Source: Myxococcus xanthus
Lineage (GTDB): Bacteria; Myxococcota; Myxococcia; Myxococcales; Myxococcaceae
Length of the DNA stretch: 63,940 nt
Direction of reading: 5' to 3'
Assembly (NCBI RefSeq): GCF_013116825.1
Contig: NZ_JABFNS010000038.1
Location: forward strand, 1-63,940
Below the pieces are notes generated by a model. The model had not been told where the DNA came from. It ran no database searches and saw nothing but the letters and a program-made list of their open reading frames with translations. A program made the translations under genes and the position numbers. Shown here piece by piece: positions 17,659 to 28,456 of this stretch. Each line of letters starts with the position of its first letter. Position 1 is the stretch's first letter.

Positions 17659-18813
17659 ATGCAGCGCAGGAGCTTCCTTCGACTCACGGCGATGAGCAGC
17701 GGACTCCTGGCCCTGGGGCCGGGTTTCTGGCGTTCCGTCCATGCCGCTCCCGCCCGGCCGGGGCCCGGCCCCTACGGTGCCATCGCCAGTGCTCCGGATG
17801 CTCAGGGGCTGAGGCTGCCCGCGGGCTTCAGCTCACGTATCGTCGCTCGCACCGGACAGCGGGTCCCCGGCACGCCCTACACGTGGCACGCCGCTCCGGA
17901 CGGCGGCACCTGTTTCCCCACCGACGATGGCGGCTGGGTCTACACCTCCAACTGTGAGTTGCCGCTGATTGGAGGTGCCTCATCGATTCGCTTCGATGGA
18001 GGCGGCAACGTGACGAGCGCCTACCGCATCCTCGAAGGCACCCAGCTCAACTGCGCCGGGGGGGCCACGCCCTGGGGCACCTGGTTGTCCTGTGAGGAAT
18101 GGGATGGGGGCCATGTCTGGGAATGCAATCCCCAGGAACCCTCACAGGGACTGCGGCGTAGTGCGCTGGGCACCTTCGCCCATGAGGCCGTCGCCGTGGA
18201 CCCGGTGGGCATGCGCCTGTACTTGACGGAGGATCGGCCGAAGGGGCGGTTCTACCGCTTCACCCCCGCCCAGTGGCCCTCGCTGTCCTCGGGCACCTTG
18301 GAGGCCGCGAAGCTGAATGGCAGCGCGCTGGATGGCGCCGCCACCTTCAGCTGGGTGAGGGTCTCCGCCTCGCTTCCCGCGTCTCTGCAGCGCGCCCGTT
18401 TCCTGACGACCGCGTTCGATGGTGGCGAAGGCTGCTGGCACGACAGCGGCACCATCTACTTCACGACCAAGGGCGACAATCGCGTCTGGGCCCACACCCC
18501 GGCCACCGGCAAGGTGGAGATCCTCTACGACGACGGCCTCTACCCGGAGTCGCCGCTGCGCGGCGTGGACAACATCACCGTGTCCCGCTCGGGTGACCTC
18601 TATGTGGCTGAGGATGGTGACGACCTCCAGCTGTGCCTCTTCACCCCGGGCCCTGAGCGCTCTGTCGCGCCATTCCTCCAGGTGGTGGGGCACGCGGGCT
18701 CCGAACTCACCGGCCCCGCCTTCTGTCCGGATGGCCAGCGGCTGTACTTCAGCTCGCAGCGCGGGGCGGATGGCAACGGCGTCACCTACGAGGTGCGCGG
18801 CCCGTTCCGCTGA
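17659..18813 (+). CDS. PhoX-family (DUF839) phosphatase-like exported protein with Tat signal
   Basis: The protein is 384 aa from the ATG at 17659, 8 nt after GGAG. The N-terminus MQRRSFLRLTAMSSGLLALG is a twin-arginine signal (RRSFLRL), cleaved near VHA-AP. The mature part is a beta-propeller of the PhoX type, with the family segment TPWGTWLSCEEW near residue 145, AHEAVAVDPVG, YLTEDRPKGRFYRF, and later GTIYFTTKGDNRVW and DLYVAEDGDD. PhoX enzymes are Ca/Fe-dependent alkaline phosphatases that fold in the cytoplasm and use Tat export. It is shorter than classical PhoX (about 600 aa), so the substrate is uncertain. Confidence 0.85.
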   Translation: MQRRSFLRLTAMSSGLLALGPGFWRSVHAAPARPGPGPYGAIASAPDAQGLRLPAGFSSRIVARTGQRVPGTPYTWHAAPDGGTCFPTDDGGWVYTSNCELPLIGGASSIRFDGGGNVTSAYRILEGTQLNCAGGATPWGTWLSCEEWDGGHVWECNPQEPSQGLRRSALGTFAHEAVAVDPVGMRLYLTEDRPKGRFYRFTPAQWPSLSSGTLEAAKLNGSALDGAATFSWVRVSASLPASLQRARFLTTAFDGGEGCWHDSGTIYFTTKGDNRVWAHTPATGKVEILYDDGLYPESPLRGVDNITVSRSGDLYVAEDGDDLQLCLFTPGPERSVAPFLQVVGHAGSELTGPAFCPDGQRLYFSSQRGADGNGVTYEVRGPFR

Positions 18814-18824
18814 AGCCAGGATGC

Positions 18825-18855
18825 GCCCCGCGCGGCGCTGTTCGTCGCGCGGGGC
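18825..18855. terminator. Hairpin between PhoX-like gene and hutH
   Basis: GCCCCGCGCG (18825-18834) and CGCGCGGGGC (18846-18855) form a perfect 10-bp stem with an 11-nt loop, in the gap between two convergent genes. It probably works in both directions. Confidence 0.6.
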
Positions 18856-18948
18856 ATGTCACGGGGAAGGGCCCGGAGCCGAGCGCCTGCTCTCGATGGC
18901 TTCGGGCCCTTCGTCATGGGGCGAGACGTCGCTGTCGCTCGTGCGGCG

Positions 18949-20475
<1,527 letters not shown>

Positions 20476-20610
20476 TCGGGACTCCAATGGGTGCGGCGAA
20501 AGGGCAGGCACCCTAACGTAAACGGGTGCGGAGGTGCTGGCCGGCGCTTTACACCCGCCAGCCGGGCTCGTATAGCTCCCGCCCGTCTGGAGAGGGAGGT
20601 TGCAGGCGCC

Positions 20611-21888
20611 GTGGCACTCATCGTCCAGAAGTATGGCGGTACCTCCGTAGGTGACGTGGCCCGCATCAAGAGCGTGGCCCTGCGCTGCCTGGCCGCCCAG
20701 GAGGCGGGGCATGACGTGGTCGTCGTCGTGTCCGCCATGTCCGGCGAGACGAACCGGCTGCTGAAACTGGTGGCGCAAATCACCGACCGGCCGGACGAGC
20801 GCGAGCAGGACGTGGTCGTCGCCACCGGTGAGCAGGTCTCCATCGGCCTGCTGGCCATGGCCATCCACGCCCAGCAGGGGAAGGCGACCAGCTTCCTCGG
20901 CCGTCAGGTGCGCATCGTCACCGACAGCACCTTCTCCAAAGCGCGAATCAAGAGCATCGACGCGCAACCCATCCGCGCCGCGCTGGCTCGGGGCCACATC
21001 GTCGTGGTGGCGGGCTTCCAGGGCATGGACGAGTCCGGCAGCGTCACCACGCTGGGCCGTGGCGGCTCCGACACCACCGCCGTGGCCGTGGCGGCCGCGC
21101 TGAACGCGGACGCCTGTGAAATCTACACGGACGTGGACGGCGTCTACACCACCGACCCCAACATGGTTCCGTCCGCGCGAAAGCTGGACCGCATCACCTA
21201 CGAGGAGATGCTGGAGCTGGCCAGCGTGGGCGCCAAGGTGTTGCAGATCCGCTCGGTCGAGTTCGCCATGAAGTACAAGGTGCCGCTCTGGGTGAAGTCG
21301 TCCTTCACCGACGACCCCGGCACCCTCGTGTGCGAGGAGGACAGTTCCATGGAGGATGTGCTGGTCCGCGGCGTCGCGTATGACCGCAACGAGGCGAAGA
21401 TCACGGTGTGCGGTGTGCCGGACGTCGCGGGCGCCGCGGCGAAGATCTTCGGTCCGCTCGATGAGAAGCACATCGTGGTGGACCTCATCGTGCAGAACCC
21501 GTCCAGGGACGGACGCACGGACGTGACCTTCACCGTGGGCAAGGCGGACTTCCTCGCCGCGCAGGACGTGGTGCGGAAGGTCGCCGAGGAGATTGGCGCG
21601 TCCGGTATCCAGACGGACGGGGACATCGCGAAGGTGTCCATCGTGGGTGTGGGCATGCGCAATCACTCGGGTGTGGCGGCGCGGATGTTCCGGGCGCTGT
21701 CCGCCGAGGGCATCAACATCCAGATGATCTCCACGTCGGAGATCAAGGTGTCCTGCGTGGTCCAGGCCAAGTACACGGAGTTGGCCGTGCGCGCGTTGCA
21801 CACCGCCTTCGGGTTGGATCAGCCGATGCCGCCGGAAGGCGTCTCCGCCGTCTCCGAGATGGCGGCCCTGATGGGCGAGAAGGTCTGA
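20611..21888 (+). CDS. lysC: Aspartokinase
   Basis: This 425-aa protein starts at GTG 20611, with GGGAGG about 10 nt upstream. It phosphorylates L-aspartate, the first step to Lys, Thr, Met and diaminopimelate. The N-terminus [17 protein letters not shown] is the kinase signature. The substrate and nucleotide region follows ([35 protein letters not shown]). The C-terminal 160 residues hold two ACT domains ([36 protein letters not shown]), implying feedback control by an end-product amino acid. The ComEA-like gene starts 4 nt after the stop. Confidence 0.95.
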   Translation: MALIVQKYGGTSVGDVARIKSVALRCLAAQEAGHDVVVVVSAMSGETNRLLKLVAQITDRPDEREQDVVVATGEQVSIGLLAMAIHAQQGKATSFLGRQVRIVTDSTFSKARIKSIDAQPIRAALARGHIVVVAGFQGMDESGSVTTLGRGGSDTTAVAVAAALNADACEIYTDVDGVYTTDPNMVPSARKLDRITYEEMLELASVGAKVLQIRSVEFAMKYKVPLWVKSSFTDDPGTLVCEEDSSMEDVLVRGVAYDRNEAKITVCGVPDVAGAAAKIFGPLDEKHIVVDLIVQNPSRDGRTDVTFTVGKADFLAAQDVVRKVAEEIGASGIQTDGDIAKVSIVGVGMRNHSGVAARMFRALSAEGINIQMISTSEIKVSCVVQAKYTELAVRALHTAFGLDQPMPPEGVSAVSEMAALMGEKV

Positions 21889-21892
21889 GCGC

Positions 21893-22309
21893 ATGGCGAG
21901 CCGCACTGCCGCGCTCGCAGCCGTCGCGCTGGGGGTGTTGGGCGTGGGCGTCGTCGCGCGCCTGCGCTGGCCGGATGCGGCGCCCGCGTTGGACTGCGCC
22001 GCTGAGTCAGTGCGGATCCGTCCAGATGGTGTAGCCGCCTGTGGAGACGGCGCCGTGCCGACCGGTGCCCAGGCGCTGGCCCTGGGGCGTCCGTTGGATT
22101 TGAACTCGGCGACCGAGGAGGAGCTCGCCCTGCTCCCGGGCGTCGGGCGCTCCCTGGCGCGGAGCCTCGTGGAGGCCCGCGAGGAGCAGGGTGGTTTCAA
22201 GAGCTGGGATGACGTGGATGCCGTCCGTGGCGTGGGCTCCGCCAAGTTGCAGACCCTCCAGGCGGCCACGTCGCTTGGAGCGCCTCCCGACGCCGGGCCC
22301 GTGTGGTAA
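21893..22309 (+). CDS. ComEA-like helix-hairpin-helix DNA-binding protein
   Basis: This 138-aa protein has an N-terminal hydrophobic segment ([17 protein letters not shown]) that acts as signal or membrane anchor. Residues 75-135 carry two helix-hairpin-helix motifs: [18 protein letters not shown] and [19 protein letters not shown]. This is the layout of ComEA, the periplasmic DNA receptor in natural transformation, and of small ComEA-like proteins. It sits 4 nt behind lysC and 10 nt before the next gene, so the three are probably cotranscribed. Confidence 0.85.
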   Translation: MASRTAALAAVALGVLGVGVVARLRWPDAAPALDCAAESVRIRPDGVAACGDGAVPTGAQALALGRPLDLNSATEEELALLPGVGRSLARSLVEAREEQGGFKSWDDVDAVRGVGSAKLQTLQAATSLGAPPDAGPVW

Positions 22310-22318
22310 GCACGTCGA

Positions 22319-24370
22319 GTGCAGATCTCGTGCCCGCAGTGCTCGATGCAGTACGTCCTCGACTCCCGCTTGCTGCCGCCGGGGGGCGCCTCCGTTCAGT
22401 GCACGCGCTGTGGTCACGTGTTCATGGCCACGCCACACGGTGCGCCGCCGCCCTCGCGCTCGACTCCGGCGGTGACGGACGGGGCAGGGCCCGCGCGCTC
22501 GAGCATGAAGTCCACGCAGCTCTTCGCGGGGACTCCCCCTGGCGCCACGGCGGGTTCGTCCGTGACGACGACGCAGTCGTACGGTGCGGTGGCGTCGAAG
22601 GGGCAGGGCGCCGACAACGCGACGCAGGCGTTCGGGGCGGTGCCTCCCGTTGGCGCCACGCAGACGTTCGGGGCTGTGCCCCCTGTGGACAGGACGCAGG
22701 CGTTCGGGACGATGCCTTTCAGGGGACCGGCGGCCGATGCTGGCACCCCGTCGCAGGGCGGAGCTCCCGGGGCCGGGACACAGATGTTCGGCGCTGTTCC
22801 TCCGGTGGCACCTGTCATTTCCCCCGTAGGAGGGACGCAGACCTACGGCACGGTTTCCGGACCGCAACACGGCGCGCCAGGGAGTGCCGGACCTGGCTCC
22901 GTGGCGCCAGGCAACGCGACCCAGACTTTTGGTGCGTACGCGCCTCCCGCGAGCCCGACTCACGCCGGCGGGGCGCAGGTTGCATCCCAGGGCGCTGCCT
23001 CGGCGGACGGCGCCTCCGTTGGATTCGCCGTGCCTCCCGCGAGCGATTCCGTGGCCCCATTGGGGCGCAGCCAGACGTTCAGCGCCGTTCGGCCGTCTGT
23101 CTCCGAGGCACCTGTGGGGTCGACGCGGATCTTCGGCTCCGTGCCGCCCGTTCCCGCGCCCGCGAGCCTGTCCGGCGATGCCCTCACGTCGTCACCGGAT
23201 GCCGCCGAGCCCTTCGCGGGCGTCCGAACGACGCGCCCCTTCGGCTTGTCTCCGCTGTCCGGCGCCGAAGGGGGCATCCAGCTCCCGCCAGACTCGGAGC
23301 CCACCGCGGCGCCGGGCGCCGGGGCAGGGGGGCTGAGCCCCCTCGATGACTCCAGTGTCTCGGACCTGGGGCCTCTGGCGGGAACCGCATCACGCCGGGC
23401 CCCCCTGGAGCTCCCTCCGGACCTGATTGCGTCCACCCGTCTGTCGATGGACGGAGCGCGGGCGTTCGAGCACGGCAACTCCCAGCGAGTCCGTCCCAGG
23501 ATGGTGCTGGCCATCCTGGTTGGACTCATCGTGGTGGCCTCGCTGGGCTACGTCGCGCTGAAGAATCGCGGGGAGGAGATCCCCGCCAAGGTGGTGGAGG
23601 CGACGGACGGTGCGTCGGTGCTGCTCCGTCGAGATGACTCCGCCTCCCGCGAGCGGGCCGTCGATCGGCTGCGAACCATCGCCACCGAAAATCCCGGCTA
23701 CGTCGGCGTCCAGGCCGAGCTGGCGGTAGCGCTCACGCTGAGTCTGTCGGATGTCCAGGCTGATGCCGAGCGTCTGCGTCTCCAGGGCGCTGCCATCGCC
23801 CGGGGGCTGGAGGCCGCGGCGAAGATGCGCGTCCTTGCCGACCAGGTGGCTCGCCGCACCTCACTCCAGCAGGAGCAGGACGCCAACGCGCGCGAAATGG
23901 CGTCCCTGCGTGTCACCACCGACACGCTTCGCAAGGAGCTGGACGAGCAGCTGACCCAACTGCGCAAGGCGCCGGAGTCCGAGCCGCCCAGTGCCGCGGC
24001 GGCACGGCTCAAGGCACGCGCTCTCCACGCCTCCGTCCTGGCGGCGCCGGACGCCCTGGCGCTGGCCGAGCGTCTGCGCAACGTGGAGAGCGCTCCGTAC
24101 CCGTGGAGCACGCTGGCTCGGGCCGAGTACGCGCTGAGCGCCGGGTCGCCGCCGGAGTCGCTCGAGGCGGTGGCCAGGGACCTGGAGGCGCTGCGCCAGG
24201 CCGACAGCACGCTGCTGCGCGCCTACCTGCTCGGTGCTCGCGTGGCGCTGAAGCTGAAGGATACGGCAGGCGCCCGTTCACTCCTGGACGACGCCGTGGC
24301 GCTGAACCCTCAACACCAGGCGGCGGCTCGGCTGATCGCGCAGATTGACGCGGACGCCGCCTCGCCCTGA
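22319..24370 (+). CDS. Zinc-ribbon (MJ0042-type) protein with TQxFG repeats, one membrane span and TPR-like C-terminus
   Basis: This 683-aa protein starts with GTG at 22319. Residues 1-38 are an MJ0042-type zinc ribbon (CPQC...CTRCGHVF). From about 60 to 320 a low-complexity region contains some twelve copies of a motif near T-Q-x-F-G-x-V-P-P ([36 protein letters not shown]), spaced 10-40 residues apart. A transmembrane helix lies near 395-412 ([20 protein letters not shown]). The last 270 residues are helical and TPR-like, probably periplasmic. Zinc-ribbon proteins of this plan are common in myxobacteria. The repeated TQ threonines look like serine/threonine kinase or FHA sites (inference). 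Confidence 0.85.
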   Translation: MQISCPQCSMQYVLDSRLLPPGGASVQCTRCGHVFMATPHGAPPPSRSTPAVTDGAGPARSSMKSTQLFAGTPPGATAGSSVTTTQSYGAVASKGQGADNATQAFGAVPPVGATQTFGAVPPVDRTQAFGTMPFRGPAADAGTPSQGGAPGAGTQMFGAVPPVAPVISPVGGTQTYGTVSGPQHGAPGSAGPGSVAPGNATQTFGAYAPPASPTHAGGAQVASQGAASADGASVGFAVPPASDSVAPLGRSQTFSAVRPSVSEAPVGSTRIFGSVPPVPAPASLSGDALTSSPDAAEPFAGVRTTRPFGLSPLSGAEGGIQLPPDSEPTAAPGAGAGGLSPLDDSSVSDLGPLAGTASRRAPLELPPDLIASTRLSMDGARAFEHGNSQRVRPRMVLAILVGLIVVASLGYVALKNRGEEIPAKVVEATDGASVLLRRDDSASRERAVDRLRTIATENPGYVGVQAELAVALTLSLSDVQADAERLRLQGAAIARGLEAAAKMRVLADQVARRTSLQQEQDANAREMASLRVTTDTLRKELDEQLTQLRKAPESEPPSAAAARLKARALHASVLAAPDALALAERLRNVESAPYPWSTLARAEYALSAGSPPESLEAVARDLEALRQADSTLLRAYLLGARVALKLKDTAGARSLLDDAVALNPQHQAAARLIAQIDADAASP

Positions 24371-24536
24371 AACGACGACCGCTTCCGCCGCCTCGAGGGC
24401 TGGAGAAAGTCCAGTCCTTCACCCAGTGCGGAGCCCTCCGTCGCGCGACTGCATGTGATTTCAAGCGCCTGGAGGAGGCACGCCTCTTGCTGAACCCGGA
24501 CCCGTTTCGAGGACTGGGTGCTGGGAGGCAGGGTTG

Positions 24537-25718
24537 ATGGCGGATGTCTTCTTCTGGTGTGCCGTGCTGCTGCTAGCACACACTTACTTTCTCTACCCCT
24601 TGAGCCTTTTTTTGCTTGAAGGGGCCGCGCAGGTGCTCAGGAACGCCCGCGATGTACGGCGCGCGGAAACAGCCAATCAAGGCTCCGGCGGGCAGCGGGC
24701 GTTGCCCTCGGTGAGTCTGGTGGTGGCGGCCTACAACGAGGCTTCGTGCATCCAGCAGAAGCTGGAGAACAGCCTCGCGCTGGCGTACCCGGCGGAGCGG
24801 TTCGAGGTGCTCATCGGTTCGGATGGTTCGTCGGACGGGACGGATGACATCGTCCGCGCTTGCTCCGACGCGCGCGTGCGGCTTTCGCCGGCGCCGCGGG
24901 CGGGCAAGACGACGGTGCTCAACCGCTGCATCCCCATGGCTCAGGGGGACATCGTCGTTCTCTCCGACGCCAACACGATGATTGAACCCGAGGCCATCGA
25001 GCGGTTGGTGCGCCACTTCGAGGACCCGGAGGTGGGGGCCGTCTGCGGCAGGCTGCGGCTCTACAACCCCACGAAGCAGGACTACGAGGAGCGCGCGTAT
25101 TGGCGCTACGAGTCGCTCATCAAGATGTACGAGGGGCGGCGCGGCGCGGTGGTGGGCGCCAACGGCGGCCTCTATGCCATCCGGCGCTCGCTGTTCACCC
25201 TGCTGCCGCCGTCCACCATCGTGGACGACTTCGTGATTCCGCTGCGCATCCTGGATCAGGGCTACAAGGTCGTCTACGAAGAGCACGCCGTGGCGCACGA
25301 GGAGACCACGGAGGACTACGGCAAGGAGTTCGGCCGCCGGGCGCGCATCGCCGCGGGCAACTTCCAGAGCATCCGCATGGTGCCCGGGCTGCTGCTGCCG
25401 ACCGCGGGCTTCCCGGCCTTCGCCTTCTGGTCACACAAGCTGCTGCGCTGGTGCGCCCCCGCGCTGATGGGGATGGCGCTGGTGGCGAACCTGTTCCTGC
25501 TGGACCGGCTCTTCTACCAGTTCACCCTGTTCAGCCAGGTGCTGTTCTACGCGCTCGCGTACCTGGGGAAGACGGGGGTGCTGAAGCGGGGCACGGCGAA
25601 GAAGGCCGCGTCGGTGGCGTACTACTTCGTGACCATGAACCTGGCCATCGTCGTGGGGTTCTGGCGCTTCCTGCGCAACTCGCAGCGCGCCGCGTGGGAC
25701 CGGACGGCGCGCGCGTAG
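24537..25718 (+). CDS. Membrane glycosyltransferase, GT2 family
   Basis: The protein is 393 aa from ATG 24537 (a TTG lies directly before it; GGGAGG is about 8 nt upstream). An N-terminal helix (VFFWCAVLLLAHTYFLYPLS) is followed by a GT-A domain. It shows VSLVVAAYNEASCI, the nucleotide-sugar aspartate in GSDGSSDGTDD, VVLSDANT (a DxD-like site) and the acceptor-site aspartates in IVDDFVIPLRIL. The end of the catalytic part has EETTEDYGKEFGRRARI, in the place of QxxRW. At least two or three C-terminal helices follow. It likely transfers a sugar from NDP-sugar to a lipid or polysaccharide on the inner face. Isolated gene; substrate unknown. Confidence 0.9.
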   Translation: MADVFFWCAVLLLAHTYFLYPLSLFLLEGAAQVLRNARDVRRAETANQGSGGQRALPSVSLVVAAYNEASCIQQKLENSLALAYPAERFEVLIGSDGSSDGTDDIVRACSDARVRLSPAPRAGKTTVLNRCIPMAQGDIVVLSDANTMIEPEAIERLVRHFEDPEVGAVCGRLRLYNPTKQDYEERAYWRYESLIKMYEGRRGAVVGANGGLYAIRRSLFTLLPPSTIVDDFVIPLRILDQGYKVVYEEHAVAHEETTEDYGKEFGRRARIAAGNFQSIRMVPGLLLPTAGFPAFAFWSHKLLRWCAPALMGMALVANLFLLDRLFYQFTLFSQVLFYALAYLGKTGVLKRGTAKKAASVAYYFVTMNLAIVVGFWRFLRNSQRAAWDRTARA

Positions 25719-25736
25719 TCGGACTCCAGGAGCCCG

Positions 25737-26585
25737 TTACCGGAGCGCCACGGGGACGGGCTTCTGGGCCTTGGGGCTCTTGGGCAGCACGCTGCCGTAG
25801 CCCCCGAAGAGCTGCCCGGTGAGGACGGGCTCGCGGTTGGGGCCCGGGTGCCGGAGCATGTCGTTGAGGACCTCGCCCGTCTTCGGATCCCTCCGAAGAT
25901 GCGGGCGTTCCAGGTTCATGCGGTAGCGCACGACGCCTCGGCGCACGCGGTGGATGACGGTGACCGTCCCGCTGGCGCTCACGTTCTCCACGATGCCCAC
26001 GTGGGTGAGGCCGTCGTTGCGGCGCCCATCGCGGTTCTGGTCATACGTCTCGTTGAAGAAGACGAGGTCGCCCGGGGTCGGCCGCTCTTCCGAGTACACG
26101 CGGCCTCGCGAGCGGGCGAAGCGGTACATGGCGGTGACGCCGTTGTCGCCGGGCTGCACGGTCCCCCGGAAGGTGACGCCGGCCTGGGCGTAGACGCCTT
26201 CGATGAGGCCGGTGCAGTCGGACGGGTACTTGCGGCCGTTGAGTGCGACTTGCGTCTTGCCCACCAGCGCCCGCGCCGTGGTCACCACCTTGGCGCGCGC
26301 ATCACCGGCCACGGGGGTGGGGCGCGTGGCCCGGGCCGGCGTCGCGCGGGACTTGCCACCCGGCGCCTTGGCGGGGCGGGCGGCCACCGTGCCGGGACGC
26401 GCCGCGGGCGCCTCGCGGTTCGCGGTGGCCACCTGCTTGGAGAGGGACTCGCGCGGGAAGGCGGGCGGGGAGGCGGAGCGGTAGCGAAGACTGTAGGAGT
26501 CCAGCCACGGCTCCAGCGGCGCGCCCGTGGTGGCGCAGCCGGTCGCCAGCGTGGCGAGGATTCCCATCAGCGTGACTGTCCTCAT
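25737..26585 (-). CDS. Lipoprotein with NlpC/P60- or CHAP-like cysteine hydrolase domain
   Basis: This 282-aa protein has a lipobox (LATLATGCATT), so lipidation at Cys17 is expected. A basic Ala/Pro-rich linker of about 70 residues leads to a papain-like domain. The candidate catalytic cysteine is in YPSDCTGLIEGVY near residue 123 and the histidine in LTHVGIVENV near residue 195, with GDLVFFN between them. This is the plan of peptidoglycan endopeptidases and amidases. It converges on the GT2 gene with an 18-nt gap. Envelope localisation is predicted, and the cleaved bond is unknown. Confidence 0.8.
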   Translation of the reverse strand: MRTVTLMGILATLATGCATTGAPLEPWLDSYSLRYRSASPPAFPRESLSKQVATANREAPAARPGTVAARPAKAPGGKSRATPARATRPTPVAGDARAKVVTTARALVGKTQVALNGRKYPSDCTGLIEGVYAQAGVTFRGTVQPGDNGVTAMYRFARSRGRVYSEERPTPGDLVFFNETYDQNRDGRRNDGLTHVGIVENVSASGTVTVIHRVRRGVVRYRMNLERPHLRRDPKTGEVLNDMLRHPGPNREPVLTGQLFGGYGSVLPKSPKAQKPVPVALR

Positions 26586-26720
26586 GGTGCGACCTCCCTG
26601 TAGCGTCCTGGGGGCACATGGTCCGCCCGGGGAGCTGTGTCGTCAAAAAACCTACCCAGGCAACCGTCCGTCCGCGCTTGGGTTTCCGGGTGGGCGCGGG
26701 TGCGGTATTGCTCCAGGGAC

Positions 26721-28412
26721 ATGGCCTCCTTTCGCCGAGCCCTCGCCGTCCTGTTGCTGGCCACTGGCTGCATCCCCTCGCCGTATGACCGCGCGGCGAA
26801 GAAGGACACCATCGACGGCTATCGCGCCTTCCTTCGCGAATACCCCACGCACCCGGACACCGACGCGGCCGAGGCGCGACTGGAGGAGTTGGAGTTCGAG
26901 GAAGCGAAGCGCCTGCACACGGTGATTGCCTATAAGCGCTTCCTGGAGGCGTACCCCGACGCGGCCCAGGCGCGCACGGCGAAGACGCTGTTGGAGGGCC
27001 TGCGCTTCAACGGGGCGAAGGAGACGGACACCGTCGCCGGCTGGCGCCAGTTCCTCCAGGAGCACCCCGACGGCGTCCAGCGCGACGAGGCGAAGCGCCT
27101 GCTGGCGGAGGCGGAAGCACGTGAGCTGGCCACCACGGAGGATCCGCGCAAGCTGGCGGAGTACCTGCGCGCGTCGCCGGATGATCCCCGCCGCCAGGAC
27201 GTGGAGGCCCGCCTGGATGCTCAAGCCTTCGCGCAGGCCAAGGCCTCCGGCGCGACGAAGCTCTTCGCGTACCTCAAGGAGCACCCGGCCGGCGCGCACC
27301 GCGAGGAGGCGCGCGTCCTGCTACTGCAACTGGAGGTGGAAGGACTGCTCGTCTCCGGCCTGGTGGACGAGGCCGAGGCCCGGGTGAAGGCCCATCCCCT
27401 GGGCCCGAAGCTCACCGCCTTCCCGGAGCGGCTGGCCCACGCCCGCGCCGAGCGCGCCGCCCTGGCCCGGCCGGAGCCACTGGCCCAAGCCGCCCACGTG
27501 GGACACTACCTGCGCGGGGTGGAGGACCTGAACCGCGCGCTGGTGGCGCCCGATGCCCTGGACCGCTGGCAGGCCGCGGAGGAGCTGGGGCAGCACGTGT
27601 CGGTGCGCGTGTTGGATCCGCTGCTGGAGAGCCTGCGCGCGGCGCGCAACCCGCTGATCCGTCAGCACGCCCTGGAGTCCCTGCGCACGGTGCTGGCGGC
27701 GCTGCCCAGGCCCGTGGCGGAGTACGAGGTGGCCTCGCGCCTGGATGCCCTGCGCGAGCGCGCCACCAGCGCGGAGATGTACCTCACGGTGGCGGTGCTG
27801 CTGGACCTGTCCGGCCAGTTGGCCCAGGCGTCCACGGAGTACCAGCGCGCCGCTGAGTCGGGCGTGCCGGATCCGGTCATCCTGCGGCGCTGGGTGCAGA
27901 TTCGCGAGGAGCGGCGCCAGCACTTCTCCGCGGCGGTGGCGGCGCGGCAGCTGGCGCTGTGGTCCCTGGAGGTGGCGCAGGAGGAGCCGGTGACGCCCGA
28001 AGGGCGTGTTCCCCTGGCGTCGGCGCGGCAGCTCTGCGCGGCGGCCGTCAACGCGAACTTCGCCGCGGCGGCCATCGCCCGTGCCCGGTCCGCGAGCACC
28101 GAGTTCCCCGAGGACCTGGCGGAGTTCGAGCGCAAGGCGGCGGACGCCAAGCGGCTGGCGGACGCGCGGCTGGCGGACGCGGAGCTGCTGCTGCGTGAGC
28201 AGTCGCCCGGCGTGAAGACGTGCGCGGACCGTGGTGTGCGTGACCGACTGGAGAACGCCGTGAAGGAGCGCACCGCCGCGCTGGACGTGGTGGCGACGAA
28301 GCTGCCGCAGGTGGGGCGGCTGCTCCTGGAGGTGGCCCGGGAGCGGGATCCGTCGCCCCAGGTCCGCGAGGCCGCGTCCGCCCGGCTGACCGCGCTCAAG
28401 CCGGTTCCCTGA
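26721..28412 (+). CDS. Lipoprotein with TPR/HEAT-like helical repeats
   Basis: The protein is 563 aa from ATG 26721. MASFRRALAVLLLATGC is a lipoprotein signal with Cys17. The first 200 residues contain repeats of roughly 35 residues of the form x-Y-R-x-F-L-x-x-Y-P-x-x-x-x-A-x-x-A (YRAFLREYPTHPDTDAAEA, YKRFLEAYPDAAQARTAKT). Two further HEAT-like stretches follow and then a charged coiled-coil region. No catalytic motif is visible. It is probably a periplasmic scaffold. It is followed 45 nt later by the helicase gene. Confidence 0.75.
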   Translation: MASFRRALAVLLLATGCIPSPYDRAAKKDTIDGYRAFLREYPTHPDTDAAEARLEELEFEEAKRLHTVIAYKRFLEAYPDAAQARTAKTLLEGLRFNGAKETDTVAGWRQFLQEHPDGVQRDEAKRLLAEAEARELATTEDPRKLAEYLRASPDDPRRQDVEARLDAQAFAQAKASGATKLFAYLKEHPAGAHREEARVLLLQLEVEGLLVSGLVDEAEARVKAHPLGPKLTAFPERLAHARAERAALARPEPLAQAAHVGHYLRGVEDLNRALVAPDALDRWQAAEELGQHVSVRVLDPLLESLRAARNPLIRQHALESLRTVLAALPRPVAEYEVASRLDALRERATSAEMYLTVAVLLDLSGQLAQASTEYQRAAESGVPDPVILRRWVQIREERRQHFSAAVAARQLALWSLEVAQEEPVTPEGRVPLASARQLCAAAVNANFAAAAIARARSASTEFPEDLAEFERKAADAKRLADARLADAELLLREQSPGVKTCADRGVRDRLENAVKERTAALDVVATKLPQVGRLLLEVARERDPSPQVREAASARLTALKPVP

Positions 28413-28456
28413 TCCGGGTGTCCCGGTGCGCCGGGCCGGTTAGAGTCTGCGTCCCC

